From the NCBI RefSeq assembly GCF_000195295.1, contig NC_015388.1, positions 3,061,001 through 3,125,000 on the forward strand: a stretch of 64,000 bases of DNA. Reading direction: 5' to 3'. This stretch comes from Desulfobacca acetoxidans DSM 11109 (GTDB lineage: Bacteria > Desulfobacterota > Desulfobaccia > Desulfobaccales > Desulfobaccaceae). The stretch's first letter is position 1. Each line of letters begins with the position of its first letter. The notes beneath the pieces were generated by a model. The model had not been told where the DNA came from. It was given only the letters and a program-made list of their open reading frames with translations, and searched no databases. The translations under genes were made by a program, and so were the position numbers. Positions 14,854 through 24,172 of the stretch are shown in pieces.

Positions 14854-16443
14854 TTATGAAGCCTTGCCTTTGAAATCGACTTTGAGGCGGCCATCCGGCT
14901 GTTTGTTGATCCGGACTTTGATTTTGTCCTGCGGCTTGATGTTCAGATACGAACTAATCCCGGTGACGGTCAGGGTCTGTCCGTCGAACTCAATCCTGGC
15001 CCCCTTGGCGGTAACCGCCAGCACGGTCACCACACGTTCCTTTGGTCCGGCCTTCTCCGGCTTTTTGGGGACCCGTCTGGGTGGAGGAACAGGGTCAGTT
15101 TGTACGTCATCCTGCAGCCCTTGAGGCGACCCTTCGGGCTTTGGGGGAGTGGCCGGGGGTGGGCATGGGTCAGCGAGAATGCCGTCGGCCGCCAAGTTCA
15201 CGTGGCTGCACGGGCGGAACCAGCCGTAGCCCGGATAGCGCACCGATATGGCCCGCCTGGCGGGAAAGGTGAGCAGGGTACTGAGCTGGCTCCGGTCCTG
15301 GAAGGCATCTGCAGCCCAGGTTTCTTTCAGCTCCCGTACCTGGGTACGCAGCTCATCTCCGGTCACTGAGGTCTCTAATCCGTCCTTCCCATCTTCCGGC
15401 CAGGTGAACTCACCATAACGTCGGGCCGGTTGCATCAGGGCCATGCCTGTCACCCGAATCTTAACGCTTCCCAGACCTAGAGGTTTGCCCATCCCCAGCT
15501 TATGTGCCTTGAGATCAGGGGTCCGTTTACCCTCTGCATCAAAGGGGGGCAGGTCGTCCAATTCCAGGCCCCAAAGCAGCAGGCCCAATTCCCAACCCGT
15601 GAGGTTGGTAAAGCGGATGCGGCCGGTAAACACCGCCCCCGGCAGGATGGATTCCTGGATGGTGCAGTTGCGCTCAGTCTTATCCTTCGTATTTAACTTA
15701 GTGGGATCAGGATCATAGTGCAGGTAGAATTTTCGCCCTCTAATCTGGCCGCCGGTGTCCAGGTAAAATTGGGCATGCCAGGGTTTGGGGTCGGAGAGCT
15801 CCGGCAGAGTAAAATGAGAGGTGGAGATTACTTTTTTGTCAGCATCACTCAGATAAAAATCATCAAAGGTCAATCTACCCTGCAGGGCGGTATACTCTCC
15901 TGATTCCGGTTCCGCCCCGCCGCCAGCCGCCAGACCAAAGAGGCGGCAACAGACGCAGAGGCCATCAGCCGGATTTGTAACCGGACCGCCGGTTTCAGCC
16001 CGTAGCCGGCAACGGCCGGGTTTGACCTCGGCAGAGGCTTTGTTACTATAATCTAACCGCCGTTTTTTATCGTGCTGATCCTTTTTATACTTTCCGCCGT
16101 ACAAGCCCAGACAGGAATCGCTGAGGACCTCCATGACCGACCGCACCGGCCCTTTTATCGAGGACCCCGGTATCATCTTCTTGTTGCCCACAGAATGGTA
16201 AAGGAATTTTTTATAAACCGGATGCTTGTTTTCCTGGTGTTTATCAGTCGTGATTTCCCAGCCCACATCCATCGGCCGTCGGCTGGGAATAAACAGGCGG
16301 GTGAAAACGGTGATGTCGGCCTGGAGATAGCCGCTGTAGGTGTCTTCAGCCAACCTGCCCCAGCCGGGGGCGGTTTCCACCGGCTGCCGGGGCACTGAGG
16401 CCGGCAGGGGCACGAAATTATACGGATGGATAAATCTGCTCAT
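14854..16443 (-). CDS. Large Cas7-like RAMP, TIGR03986-type (paralogue A)
   Basis: 529 residues from the ATG at 16443, which overlaps the upstream stop as ATGA; the longer open frame to 16491 lies within csx19 and is not needed. Features: HPYNFVPLPAS near the N-terminus, IPGSSIKGPVRSVMEV (91-106), the cysteine motif CVCCRLFGL (163-171), KLGMGKPLGLGSVKI as Gly-rich loop, and a Pro-rich linker followed by a ~60-residue C-terminal domain (VVTVLAV ... KVRINK) that looks like an OB-type beta barrel. This last domain is absent from paralogue B. Predicted guide-RNA-binding subunit of the type III-D-like effector. Confidence 0.84.
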   Translation of the reverse strand: MSRFIHPYNFVPLPASVPRQPVETAPGWGRLAEDTYSGYLQADITVFTRLFIPSRRPMDVGWEITTDKHQENKHPVYKKFLYHSVGNKKMIPGSSIKGPVRSVMEVLSDSCLGLYGGKYKKDQHDKKRRLDYSNKASAEVKPGRCRLRAETGGPVTNPADGLCVCCRLFGLAAGGGAEPESGEYTALQGRLTFDDFYLSDADKKVISTSHFTLPELSDPKPWHAQFYLDTGGQIRGRKFYLHYDPDPTKLNTKDKTERNCTIQESILPGAVFTGRIRFTNLTGWELGLLLWGLELDDLPPFDAEGKRTPDLKAHKLGMGKPLGLGSVKIRVTGMALMQPARRYGEFTWPEDGKDGLETSVTGDELRTQVRELKETWAADAFQDRSQLSTLLTFPARRAISVRYPGYGWFRPCSHVNLAADGILADPCPPPATPPKPEGSPQGLQDDVQTDPVPPPRRVPKKPEKAGPKERVVTVLAVTAKGARIEFDGQTLTVTGISSYLNIKPQDKIKVRINKQPDGRLKVDFKGKAS

Positions 16444-17003
16444 ACCTCCTCCCCGCAGACTTCCTTGAGGCTGAGATAGCGTTCCAGCCACTTGGCCGGC
16501 GAGGGATCAAACTGCTCTGGATTATCGCCATTCGGCCGGGGAAGTTCCAGCACCTCCATCTCCAGCTTGACCCGGCAGGTTTTCTGGACCGGGCTGGTAT
16601 CCAGTGGATAGCCCCGAAGCCCGGTGATAACCTGGGGGATGCGGCCCTCCACCCACTCGGCTGTCGGCTGGCCTTTTGAGGTAAACTGCCTTTCGCCCCA
16701 GAGGTAAACCGAGGCGGTCTTGCATGAGTCAGTCTGTCCCACTGAGGTAAAACCTGCGGGCAGCTCCTGCGAGCTTAGGAGCATCAGATGAAAAGCTCCC
16801 CCCCGGCGTCGCCGCCACTGCAAATGGGCGGTGGGACCGAAGACGACGCCCTGCTCCCAATCGGCCCAGGAGGTAGCAGGGTCATAGGTGGTGCATTGAA
16901 TATCAGCCGGTTTTTGGAGGATCATGTATCGCCAGTCAGGTATGGCCGTGAGGACAGAGGCTAAATCGGTTATATTGGCGCCCAGACGGTAGCCCACGTT
17001 CAT
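16440..17003 (-). CDS. csx19: Csx19-like protein (TIGR03984 family)
   Basis: 187 residues. It resembles the TIGR03984/Csx19 proteins found only with type III-D loci: a central beta-rich section with EQGVVFGPTAHLQWRRR, then a block VYLWGERQ ... WVEGRIPQVI and a beta strand near the end (CRVKLEMEVLEL). Its function in the effector is not established for the family. Coupled by ATGA overlaps to genes on both sides, so it should be made in step with them. Assignment rests on recalled family pattern and on context (csx10 in the same operon). Confidence 0.66.
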   Translation of the reverse strand: MNVGYRLGANITDLASVLTAIPDWRYMILQKPADIQCTTYDPATSWADWEQGVVFGPTAHLQWRRRRGGAFHLMLLSSQELPAGFTSVGQTDSCKTASVYLWGERQFTSKGQPTAEWVEGRIPQVITGLRGYPLDTSPVQKTCRVKLEMEVLELPRPNGDNPEQFDPSPAKWLERYLSLKEVCGEEV

Positions 17004-18049
17004 GGCTGCTCCTCCACCTCCGGGACCGGCTCAGCCGCAGAGTCGGTTCCGGCCGCCCGTAAGGTTTCTAGGGAACTAAACGTACCTTGGTTTTTGGCCC
17101 AGGCCTTGGCTGCCGCGGCCCAAAATTTCTTATTTTCCTTTACCTTCCAGGAAGTGCAGTAGGGCCGATCGCTGCAGTACGTCTCTAAAAGACCAGCTTC
17201 ACCCGTGCCTGGTTTCAGGTCATATCGTTTCTTTTCCTCCTCGCCCACCAAATCTCCCATGTCCTGGAGAGGCGGCGGTGCGGTCAGCGCCGCCTGGCCG
17301 TAATAGGAAATGATGATATCCCCCACTACCCCCTGCACCTGGCCGTAGCCTTTGGTCTTGCCGTAGCCCATGCGGATCAGTCCGTCCTCCCAGCAGTAGA
17401 AATCCCGGATGACGTAGGCCAGCAGGCCCAATTGCCAAAGCTCGAAGTTGCGGATGAGGATGGCATTGTGGAATTTCACTCCGGCTTCGATGACCAGGTC
17501 CCGGAAGTTGGCCCCGGAGCAGACCCCGCCGGTAAAGCGGTCGATGCCGATATGATCCCGGTAGCTCAGCTTGTCGGCGGGAACTTGCACGGTAGGGCTG
17601 TCGGCGATGCGGATGCGGCTGGCCTGGCCGGTGCAGCCGAAGAGGCGGCAGACCACGCAGGCATGGCTATAGGCAAAGCCGGGAGGTTGCTTTTTCGCTT
17701 TCAGGTTGCCGAACCAGGTGCTGCAGCCCATTTCCGGGTCAGTTGGACTCAGAGGGTCGCAGCAGACCGGGGGATTAGGTAGCAACGTCCGCACAATGCG
17801 CTCCAGATGACTGCGCATTACTCCCCGCAACGACGTCCCGGGCAGATAGTACTCCTGATTTTTCTGAAAATCCTGGCGGTTGTCATGCCAGACCCGCCGG
17901 ATGGGCAGACTGTCCGGGTCGCCCTTCACCTTTTTGGCCTTTTCCTCCTCGGTTTCAGCTTTTTTCAGACGCCCTTCCCGAATGATAAACGGCCCCTTGG
18001 TCTCGATGGTCAAGGTGAACCGGCATTCGTTGACAAGTCGCTTGAGCAT
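17000..18049 (-). CDS. Cas7-like RAMP (Csm3/Csm5-like)
   Basis: 349 residues. YYLPGTSLRGVMRSHLERI (67-85) is the RAMP signature. DPDSLPIRR (44-52) precedes it and puts Asp46 where Csm3 proteins have the target-RNA-cleaving Asp. A zinc-type CVVCRLFGC lies at 131-139 and the Gly-rich loop is MGYGKTKGYGQVQG. The C-terminal ~90 residues are a low-complexity acidic and Ala-rich extension. Likely one backbone subunit of the effector. It starts 14 bases after the preceding gene and overlaps csx19 by ATGA. Confidence 0.83.
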   Translation of the reverse strand: MLKRLVNECRFTLTIETKGPFIIREGRLKKAETEEEKAKKVKGDPDSLPIRRVWHDNRQDFQKNQEYYLPGTSLRGVMRSHLERIVRTLLPNPPVCCDPLSPTDPEMGCSTWFGNLKAKKQPPGFAYSHACVVCRLFGCTGQASRIRIADSPTVQVPADKLSYRDHIGIDRFTGGVCSGANFRDLVIEAGVKFHNAILIRNFELWQLGLLAYVIRDFYCWEDGLIRMGYGKTKGYGQVQGVVGDIIISYYGQAALTAPPPLQDMGDLVGEEEKKRYDLKPGTGEAGLLETYCSDRPYCTSWKVKENKKFWAAAAKAWAKNQGTFSSLETLRAAGTDSAAEPVPEVEEQP

Positions 18050-18063
18050 TTTCCGGTCCTCCC

Positions 18064-18888
18064 TCAGGCAGCAGCTTTTTCCAACAAATTTTTTACTTTT
18101 TCGGTCAGGAAAGCCTTGACCTGGCCGCCGTTTTTAATTACCGGCCACGCTTGCTTGAGAAGATAGTGCTTCAGCCCGGAGGATCCGTCAAAGTATTCCA
18201 GCTTTAATGAATCTTCCCGGAGCTGGCACTGGCCCAGACCGGAGGTGTTTTTCTTGCCGCCCAGCCAGAAATGGCCAGAGATCATCTCCAAAAGGCCTAT
18301 GGCCAACACCCCCCAATTGTCATCGGTCATATTTTCAGCCCAGAGCTCAAAATCGAATTTTTCCCCGGCCTCCACCACCTGATAGGTGAAGAGCAGACCC
18401 TTGGCTGCAGTCTCGGTATCCCGGTCAATGGCCACACCGAAGCGTTTCTGCCCCTGGGGATGGCAGTTGTTCTGCGGGAAAAGATCAGCCAGGCGGACCC
18501 GGGAAGACAGAAACGGTGAGCCGAAGATCTGGCAGGTGGGACAGAGATCGGTTGCGATCTTTTGGCAGATCTCCGTCTCTTTATTTTTCCCAACGAATTC
18601 ATTCATTTTTTCCTGTTTGGCGCGATTTCCCGACGGGCAAGCCAGGTCACTCATTGGGTCCAGACAGCAACTCCCATTTTTCAGCAAGACACCAATAACC
18701 CGCTCCACCGTGGACCGCAAGGCCCCTCGCAGGGAGGAGCCGGGTATAAAGTGGCGGCCCTGATGGTCACAGATAAACAAGGAATCAATTTCATCATTCC
18801 CGGCGCCGCTGCCGATATGGGCGGCCTGGTTTAACATCAGCGTACCGGTGAGATGGTAGCGGTTATACATTTTTTCAAAGGTTATCAT
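18064..18888 (-). CDS. Cas7-like RAMP (Csm3-like)
   Basis: 274 residues from the ATG at 18888, chosen because it overlaps the previous stop as ATGA; an open extension to 18996 has no RBS. HIGSGAGNDEIDSLF (24-38) and FIPGSSLRGALRSTVER (47-63) match Csm3/Cas7; Asp35 sits at the usual catalytic position for target-RNA cleavage. Zinc-type CPTCQIFGS at 116-124. Gly-rich loop KKNTSGLGQCQL near 240. Predicted to line guide RNA in the effector and cut bound target RNA. Confidence 0.85.
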   Translation of the reverse strand: MITFEKMYNRYHLTGTLMLNQAAHIGSGAGNDEIDSLFICDHQGRHFIPGSSLRGALRSTVERVIGVLLKNGSCCLDPMSDLACPSGNRAKQEKMNEFVGKNKETEICQKIATDLCPTCQIFGSPFLSSRVRLADLFPQNNCHPQGQKRFGVAIDRDTETAAKGLLFTYQVVEAGEKFDFELWAENMTDDNWGVLAIGLLEMISGHFWLGGKKNTSGLGQCQLREDSLKLEYFDGSSGLKHYLLKQAWPVIKNGGQVKAFLTEKVKNLLEKAAA

Positions 18889-19427
18889 GAGCAGTCTCCT
18901 TGGGAATAGAGTTGCCCCTGGGTAAGAGTCACCTCCAAGACATCTCTGCTGCGGTAGAGACGGTAGAGGCAGGCCAGAAAGTTTCGGGCCAGACAATACT
19001 TGGCCATTGCTACCCGCTGCTGGTAAAGGTCGCCTTCGGGTTCGTCAAAATAATTGCGCACGTCGTCAGCCACATCCCCAGCAATGACTCTTACATTTTC
19101 AGCGAGTTTGTTCACCATCGCCAAGACGTCATCTTGTAGTTTTTTGACCAGGTTCTTGACGGTCTTCGGAAGATCGGCGGCAATCTTCCCCCAGCCGGTG
19201 ACACCCTGCCGCTCATCCCGTTTTTTTTGATGGTTAAGGAATTGTTCAAGATTTTCTTTTAAGGATGGCCAATCCGACCATTTTTCCCACTCCCCCTTTA
19301 GGATGTTCATCTGGCTGGCTTTGAGGTCTGCCAGACCGTTATGCTGTTTGAAAAAAACGCACGCCTGTTCCGCCACCGTATCGTGGGTTTGGGTCAGTAA
19401 TTCCTCTACTAATGTTTCGGCAATCAT
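18885..19427 (-). CDS. Small helical protein, candidate Cas11-type small subunit
   Basis: 180 residues from the ATG at 19427, which forms an ATGA overlap with csx10; an upstream ATG at 19445 is less likely. Nearly all helix: long amphipathic stretches such as IAADLPKTVKNLVKKLQDDV and FLACLYRLYRSRDVL. No cysteine or catalytic motif. Position between csx10 and a Csm3-like gene, together with size and helical content, fit a small subunit (Cas11 group), but sequence alone does not prove it. Confidence 0.5.
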   Translation of the reverse strand: MIAETLVEELLTQTHDTVAEQACVFFKQHNGLADLKASQMNILKGEWEKWSDWPSLKENLEQFLNHQKKRDERQGVTGWGKIAADLPKTVKNLVKKLQDDVLAMVNKLAENVRVIAGDVADDVRNYFDEPEGDLYQQRVAMAKYCLARNFLACLYRLYRSRDVLEVTLTQGQLYSQGDCS

Positions 19428-20596
19428 TTGAATGGATTCTCCCAATGGAACTCGTGGCAGACCCGCAGCCGGCCGAAGCCTTCGGCGGGGCGCTCCCCCA
19501 ACCCGTTCCTTTCCAGGTCGGCCAAAATCTTCACCACCTCGGAAATCTGCTGGCTGTCGAGGGCCTGATCTATCCGATTCAGTCCGAAAACAAACACCGA
19601 GCCCCGGCGAATGGCCTGCTCCTCGGGTTTGGGAAGCTTCCAGGCAGCCTGCCAGCCACTCAGCCGCTGGACACCGCTCCAGGCGGTGAAGAGGCGAAAT
19701 TCATCCAACACTGATTTCCCGGTAACGCCAACTGCAAGCTTGAGATCCTCAATGAGGGGCTGACAGCGGTAGCCCAGCAATTCATCCAGGACTATGGCGT
19801 CACTGAGCAGGGTCAAATTGAAACACCGCAGCCGACCGTCCTGATGCAGCCCGGCGTTGAACCCGGCCAGACGCTGGCCCACGGTATACGATGCTGTATC
19901 CTCTTCCTCAGCCAGGGACAGCTCAACCTCACCTAGCCCACGGCTCCGGGCCGTGCCCAACCAGCCCCGGGATTGAGTCGCCAGCAAGGCCAAGAGCTGC
20001 TGGACCTTGTCCGACGGCGCCGCCAGGTCCCCCAAAAATTCCTGCCCCTCCTGTAAGACTTCCAGGGAGTAGAGGTCTCCGGACTTGGCCACCTCCAGGG
20101 TTTCGAGGATGGCAGTGCGGGCCAGGAGACGTTTCTTGACGGTAACCTGTCGTTCTGAGCCGCCTGCCACAAGGTAATAGCCGTTCAGTCGGTCCAGGGG
20201 GGCGCCGCAACCCTCCCATTGGCAAACTTTAGCCAGCTCTTCCAGAGGGACTTGGGAATTGAACTGGTGGCGCAGCCAGGGGAGGACCCCGTCCACGGCC
20301 CCGTGAATATCATTCATTGTCCCAAATCCAGGATGATACTTACAGGTAAGGGCCGAGAAAGGGATAACCTGGGCACCCTCGGGGTAGAGATTAGGATAGC
20401 TCACGACCTCATTGATAAAGAGATCCCGGAAGTTAGCGTCGGCGCTGCAGCCGGGTTGTTCCAGATACAACTGGGCCAGTAGACCCCGCACGGTGGATCC
20501 GGGGATATAATCTAAGGTGGGCAGGGTGTTGCCTACTCCCCGATTTTGCACCAGACAGACAGGGGACAGAAGCTTTACCGTCAGTTTCCAGGTCAT
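19424..20596 (-). CDS. csx10: Csx10, Cas5-group RAMP, marker of type III-D
   Basis: 390 residues. The start MTWKLTVKLLSPVCL ... NRGVGNTLPTLDYIPGSTVRG is characteristic of Csx10: strand, Gly-rich loop, then the PGSTVRG loop-helix. A second Gly-rich RAMP loop TARSRGLGEVELSL lies near 215-228. In type III-D effectors it takes the Cas5 place, capping the 5' handle of crRNA next to Cas10. It follows the small RAMP gene by 10 bases and overlaps the next gene by ATGA. This gene is the main reason for calling the locus III-D-like. Confidence 0.84.
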   Translation of the reverse strand: MTWKLTVKLLSPVCLVQNRGVGNTLPTLDYIPGSTVRGLLAQLYLEQPGCSADANFRDLFINEVVSYPNLYPEGAQVIPFSALTCKYHPGFGTMNDIHGAVDGVLPWLRHQFNSQVPLEELAKVCQWEGCGAPLDRLNGYYLVAGGSERQVTVKKRLLARTAILETLEVAKSGDLYSLEVLQEGQEFLGDLAAPSDKVQQLLALLATQSRGWLGTARSRGLGEVELSLAEEEDTASYTVGQRLAGFNAGLHQDGRLRCFNLTLLSDAIVLDELLGYRCQPLIEDLKLAVGVTGKSVLDEFRLFTAWSGVQRLSGWQAAWKLPKPEEQAIRRGSVFVFGLNRIDQALDSQQISEVVKILADLERNGLGERPAEGFGRLRVCHEFHWENPFK

Positions 20597-20606
20597 AGCG
20601 TCTCCC

Positions 20607-21230
20607 TTAAGTCAGACTGAGACTGCACCGGCCCAACCCCCGGGACTTGTTGGCCCCTAGATGAGTTAGGAGCTGCACTCCCCAGGTAAACAATTGTTCG
20701 GCCTGCTTATCCAGAGGTTTGACCAGAAAAACGGTGGCGGTAAAGCTGTATTCCGGAGAGATGGTCTCCCCGCAGAACAGCAATTTAGCCTCTGCTACCC
20801 CTCGGCGCCGGTTCAGGCGCACCTGGGTGCGGGCCTGCGCCACCTTGGGATCGATGCCGCCGGGGTAGAGGCACTGGCGCAGCAGCAGTTCGGTGCGCTT
20901 GGTGTCATCCAGCCGGCCGTCGCCAAAGCGCAATGCTCCCGGCCAGAACCGCGAACCAAAAAGCCGACAGATGACGCAGGGGTGAGGGGACTTACACGAT
21001 TCGGTATCAGTGGCGGTCTGGCAAACTTTGCCAAAATCCCCCGGCAGACTCAAAGCCAGGCGCTTACACATACTGCGCAGGCGGCCTTTGAGCATGGAGC
21101 CAGGAATATACGGCAGGCCGTCGGCATCCCGCACTGCGGTGTGATCCACTCCCAGACCACGGCCCAAGCCGCTGCCCACCCGAAATGGCGTGCTGAAAGT
21201 AATCTGCAAGTGGCGTTCATGCGCCGGCAT
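20607..21230 (-). CDS. Small Cas7-like RAMP (Csm3-like)
   Basis: 207 residues, compact. VGSGLGRGLGVDHTAVRD (18-35) puts Asp29 at the Csm3 cleavage position; YIPGSMLKGRLRSMCKR (41-57) is the RAMP loop-helix; CVICRLFGS at 85-93 is the zinc-type motif shared by all five Cas7-like proteins of this operon; GANKSRGLGRCSL near the end is the Gly-rich loop. It begins only 2 bases after the cas10 stop. Predicted guide-binding and target-cutting subunit. Confidence 0.85.
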   Translation of the reverse strand: MPAHERHLQITFSTPFRVGSGLGRGLGVDHTAVRDADGLPYIPGSMLKGRLRSMCKRLALSLPGDFGKVCQTATDTESCKSPHPCVICRLFGSRFWPGALRFGDGRLDDTKRTELLLRQCLYPGGIDPKVAQARTQVRLNRRRGVAEAKLLFCGETISPEYSFTATVFLVKPLDKQAEQLFTWGVQLLTHLGANKSRGLGRCSLSLT

Positions 21231-21232
21231 AG

Positions 21233-22741
21233 TCAGTTCTCCTCTTCTAGTATAAAATCATACAGCTCAGCTAAATCCAAAAGCGGCGTGTGGTAGGTAA
21301 AGTGATTATTTAAACGCCAGGGGAAGGGTGAAAGGCCAAAGGCCTCGGCCACCTGCAACAGCGCCTGCCGGGGTGACGGACTGCCCTGGTCGGACAGCCG
21401 GGAAAGGAGAACCAAGTAATCCAGGCTGGCGGCCAGACGCCCTTTATAAAGAGGCTGCCACAAATCGTTGATCTTGTTCCGGGGGAACCCACTCTTTTTT
21501 AATGTCCGTATCCGTTCCAACAGGATTTTGGCCTCCTCGATAGTATAGGGGCGTTGGGTCAAAGATAGGTTGTCATAGGCCAGTTCCTTCTGCCGTTGCT
21601 CCTTTACGGGCTGCAGCAGTGAACTAGACGTGGCCAGAAAATCAAGAGTGGAAACATCACCTTCCCGTTCCTTCCAGGCCCGCTGTTTGGCCAACTTCTG
21701 CAGCTCCCGGGCGGTATCGATAAGACTGTACAGAGGGTAATTCTGCTTGGCCAGGGCCACGCCGATGGCCACGGAGGCAGTATTATCCAGACCGGTGAAA
21801 AGAATTTCCCCGTTTTCATCTTTTCGGCCATTTTTATAGTATTCCCTAAATAATTCCGCGAACTTCAAGGCAATGGGAACAGCCTGGTGAGCCGGAACCG
21901 CAGCCAGCATATCATCCCCCCCGGTGATGAAAAACTGCACCGGATAGGTCCGGTTGTCCTGCGGTTGGCCCAAAACTTCGATTACCGCCTGAACCATGGC
22001 CCAGCGTGTCGCCTGATCCACACATTTACTGAACCTGGCGTAATTCTCCCGGGCCTTTTGTGGTTCTTCCTCTAAAAGTTCCTGGCGCCGCAACCCCATG
22101 CGGTTGCCGTCGGAGTAGATCAGGCCGATGTAACCCTCAGGGTCTGACTTTTCACCAATATTTGCCAGACTTTCAGGCCATTTTACACTCCCTGGCGATA
22201 AACTGTCCTCGATGGCCTGGTACATGAGTGAGTACTTGTATTTGGCCCCATTTTCCATCTGAATCTGACAGGACCTACAGATATAACCCTCATCTTTTTG
22301 GCATATTGTTGCTGGCAGCCGGCCGCAGAGCTCGCAGACTTTCTCATAGGGATTGCTTACCAAAGGTATTATCCGAACTTTTTCGTCCTTGCGGCGGCGC
22401 AAACCTCTTTCGGCACGTTCCACCCATTTCAGGAAAGATTCTCCCGCCTTCTCCGGTTCAATCCAGGAGGTTATCCCGGCAATGACTGTTTCGTCACGGT
22501 ATAACTGCTCTAATTCCTGGCAATAATTACCCGCCCGTTTGGCTTCGTCAAAGGTGGCGGCCCCGGCACCCCCGCCCACATAGATTACCTGACCTTTATA
22601 TTTTTTAATAAGGCCTAAGGTTTGCCGGTTCAAATTCAAATCTTCCAGCAGGAAACTGCCGCCCCGGATGGCCTTCAGCTTTTGAGTGGCAAAAACATAT
22701 TCCTGAATTCGATCTGTATCAAAGAGCACCAAAAATGACAT
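21233..22741 (-). CDS. cas10: Cas10, GGDD polymerase/cyclase subunit, no HD domain
   Basis: 502 residues, short for Cas10 (often 750-1000). First gene of the operon. The first palm-like domain starts at once (FLVLFDTDRIQEYVFATQKL), so no N-terminal HD DNase is present. A zinc finger is formed by CELC (136-139) and CRSC (155-158). The second palm carries GLIYSDGNRMG (206-216) and the cyclase motif FFITGGDDML (270-279), with GGDD intact at 274-277. A helical C-terminal domain follows. Prediction: it makes cyclic oligoadenylates when the complex binds target RNA but does not cut DNA. This agrees with two CARF genes downstream. RBS AAAGGATG precedes the ATG. Confidence 0.9.
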   Translation of the reverse strand: MSFLVLFDTDRIQEYVFATQKLKAIRGGSFLLEDLNLNRQTLGLIKKYKGQVIYVGGGAGAATFDEAKRAGNYCQELEQLYRDETVIAGITSWIEPEKAGESFLKWVERAERGLRRRKDEKVRIIPLVSNPYEKVCELCGRLPATICQKDEGYICRSCQIQMENGAKYKYSLMYQAIEDSLSPGSVKWPESLANIGEKSDPEGYIGLIYSDGNRMGLRRQELLEEEPQKARENYARFSKCVDQATRWAMVQAVIEVLGQPQDNRTYPVQFFITGGDDMLAAVPAHQAVPIALKFAELFREYYKNGRKDENGEILFTGLDNTASVAIGVALAKQNYPLYSLIDTARELQKLAKQRAWKEREGDVSTLDFLATSSSLLQPVKEQRQKELAYDNLSLTQRPYTIEEAKILLERIRTLKKSGFPRNKINDLWQPLYKGRLAASLDYLVLLSRLSDQGSPSPRQALLQVAEAFGLSPFPWRLNNHFTYHTPLLDLAELYDFILEEEN

Positions 22742-23063
22742 GCGTCATCCTTTCCCCGGATTGGCAGAAATTTTCACCATAATAATTAAGCCTCCAGACG
22801 ATGGCTTCAACAATCGGTCTGCCCCCATTTACCAATACGCTACCAAATAAGTAAACATCTGACTTCGTACGAATATCCCCATAATGGTGCCGCATCATAG
22901 CACAAAAATCCTGTTAGGGAAATATTTTTTCAGGTCTTCTTCGAAAAAAATACTCGGAAATTTACTAGGACAATAAAGGGGGAGGATCGCAAAGAAACAT
23001 AAAAGGCTCAAATACCAGGATTACGCTCCGCATGCCAGCATTAGTACGGCAATTAAGAGAAAT
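22742..23063. other. Intergenic region upstream of cas10
   Basis: 322 bases with no gene. It should hold the promoter of the minus-strand cas operon. I could not find a convincing -35/-10 pair by eye. Array 2 begins directly to its right. Confidence 0.4.
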
Positions 23064-23211
23064 GTCGCAATCCCTTCGTAATCAGGTCAATGAAGCAGAG
23101 AGCGCAAAGTCCCCAACGGCAAAAGCAAGGGCAAAGGCGTCGCAATCCCTTCTAATCAGGCCAAGGGCAGTAACGAGGGCCGAGGACTGAGGACTGAGTG
23201 GTGAAGCTTCC

Positions 23212-23583
23212 TCAACCCTTCTGCTTCTCCACGGACGCCCCCAAACCTCCTAAAATGCGGGAGAGTTCCTCGGTCATAGCATGCAGCCGGGAAAATGTTT
23301 CTTGATCAAGATAGCCAATATCAAGGGCGAGATAGAGATGCGACCGTAATTCGGCGCAAGAGGATTTGGCAATGGAAATAAACTGATGGAATTCGGTCCG
23401 TCGGCCCCGTTCAAACCCTTCCGCCAAATTGGCCATGACTGATACGGCCGACCGCCTGATCTGATCCCGAAACCCAAAATCCCGAGACAATTCTCCCTTA
23501 GTGGCAACCAGGTACACCGCCTTAGCCAGCTACCGAGCCTTCTGCCAAGCAATCAAATCTTCGAAGCGTTGTATTTTACTCAG
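23212..23583 (-). pseudogene. IVS four-helix-bundle protein with in-frame amber (array 2, full unit 1)
   Basis: A full cassette with the shared TAG in QKAR-stop-LAKAVY and a 101-residue downstream frame. It has a TCTCCCTTAG variant near the GELSRD codons that also occurs in the unit at 24811. Terminal inverted repeats are present at both ends. Confidence 0.75.
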
Positions 23584-23691
23584 TCCTCAGTCCTCGCTAC
23601 TCGTACCTGGCTTTATCGTCGCAATCCCTTCGTAATCAGGCCAAGGGCAGCAACGAGGGCCGAGGACTGAGGACTGAGTGGTGAAGCTTCC

Positions 23692-24064
23692 TCAACCCTT
23701 CTGCTTCTCCACGGACGCCCGGAGACCTCCTAAAATGCGGGAGAGTTCCTCGGTCATAGCATGCAGCCGGGAAAATGTTTCTTAATCAAGATAGCCAATA
23801 TCAAGGGCGAGATAGAGATGCGACCGTAATTCGGCGCAAGAGGATTTGGCAATGGAAATAAACTGATGGAATTCGGTCCGTCGGCCCCGTTCAAACCCTT
23901 CCGCCAAATTGGCCATGACTGATACGGCCGACCGCCTGATCTGATCCCGAAACCCAAAATCCCGAGACAATTCCCCCTTCGTGGCAACCAGGTACACCGC
24001 CTTAGCCAGCTACCGAGCCTTCTGCCAAGCAATCAAAATCTTCGAAGCGTTGTATTTTACTCAG
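23692..24064 (-). pseudogene. IVS four-helix-bundle protein, amber, ochre and frameshift (array 2, full unit 2)
   Basis: Besides the common amber codon it has an ochre codon after DIGYLD (shared with 4232-4393 and 25291-25662) and one extra A at about 24037 that shifts the N-terminal frame. Clearly not coding. Confidence 0.75.
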
Positions 24065-24172
24065 TCCTCAGTCCTCGCTACTCGTACCTGGCTTTATCGT
24101 CGCAATCCCTTCGTAATCAGGCCAAGGGCAGTAACGAGGGCCGAGGACTGAGGACCGAGTGGTGAAGCTTCC

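Noticed and set aside
18889..18996. 36-residue N-terminal extension of the Csm3-like RAMP
   Set aside because: No RBS, Pro/Gly-rich, lies in the upstream coding region; the ATGA start at 18888 aligns with the family.
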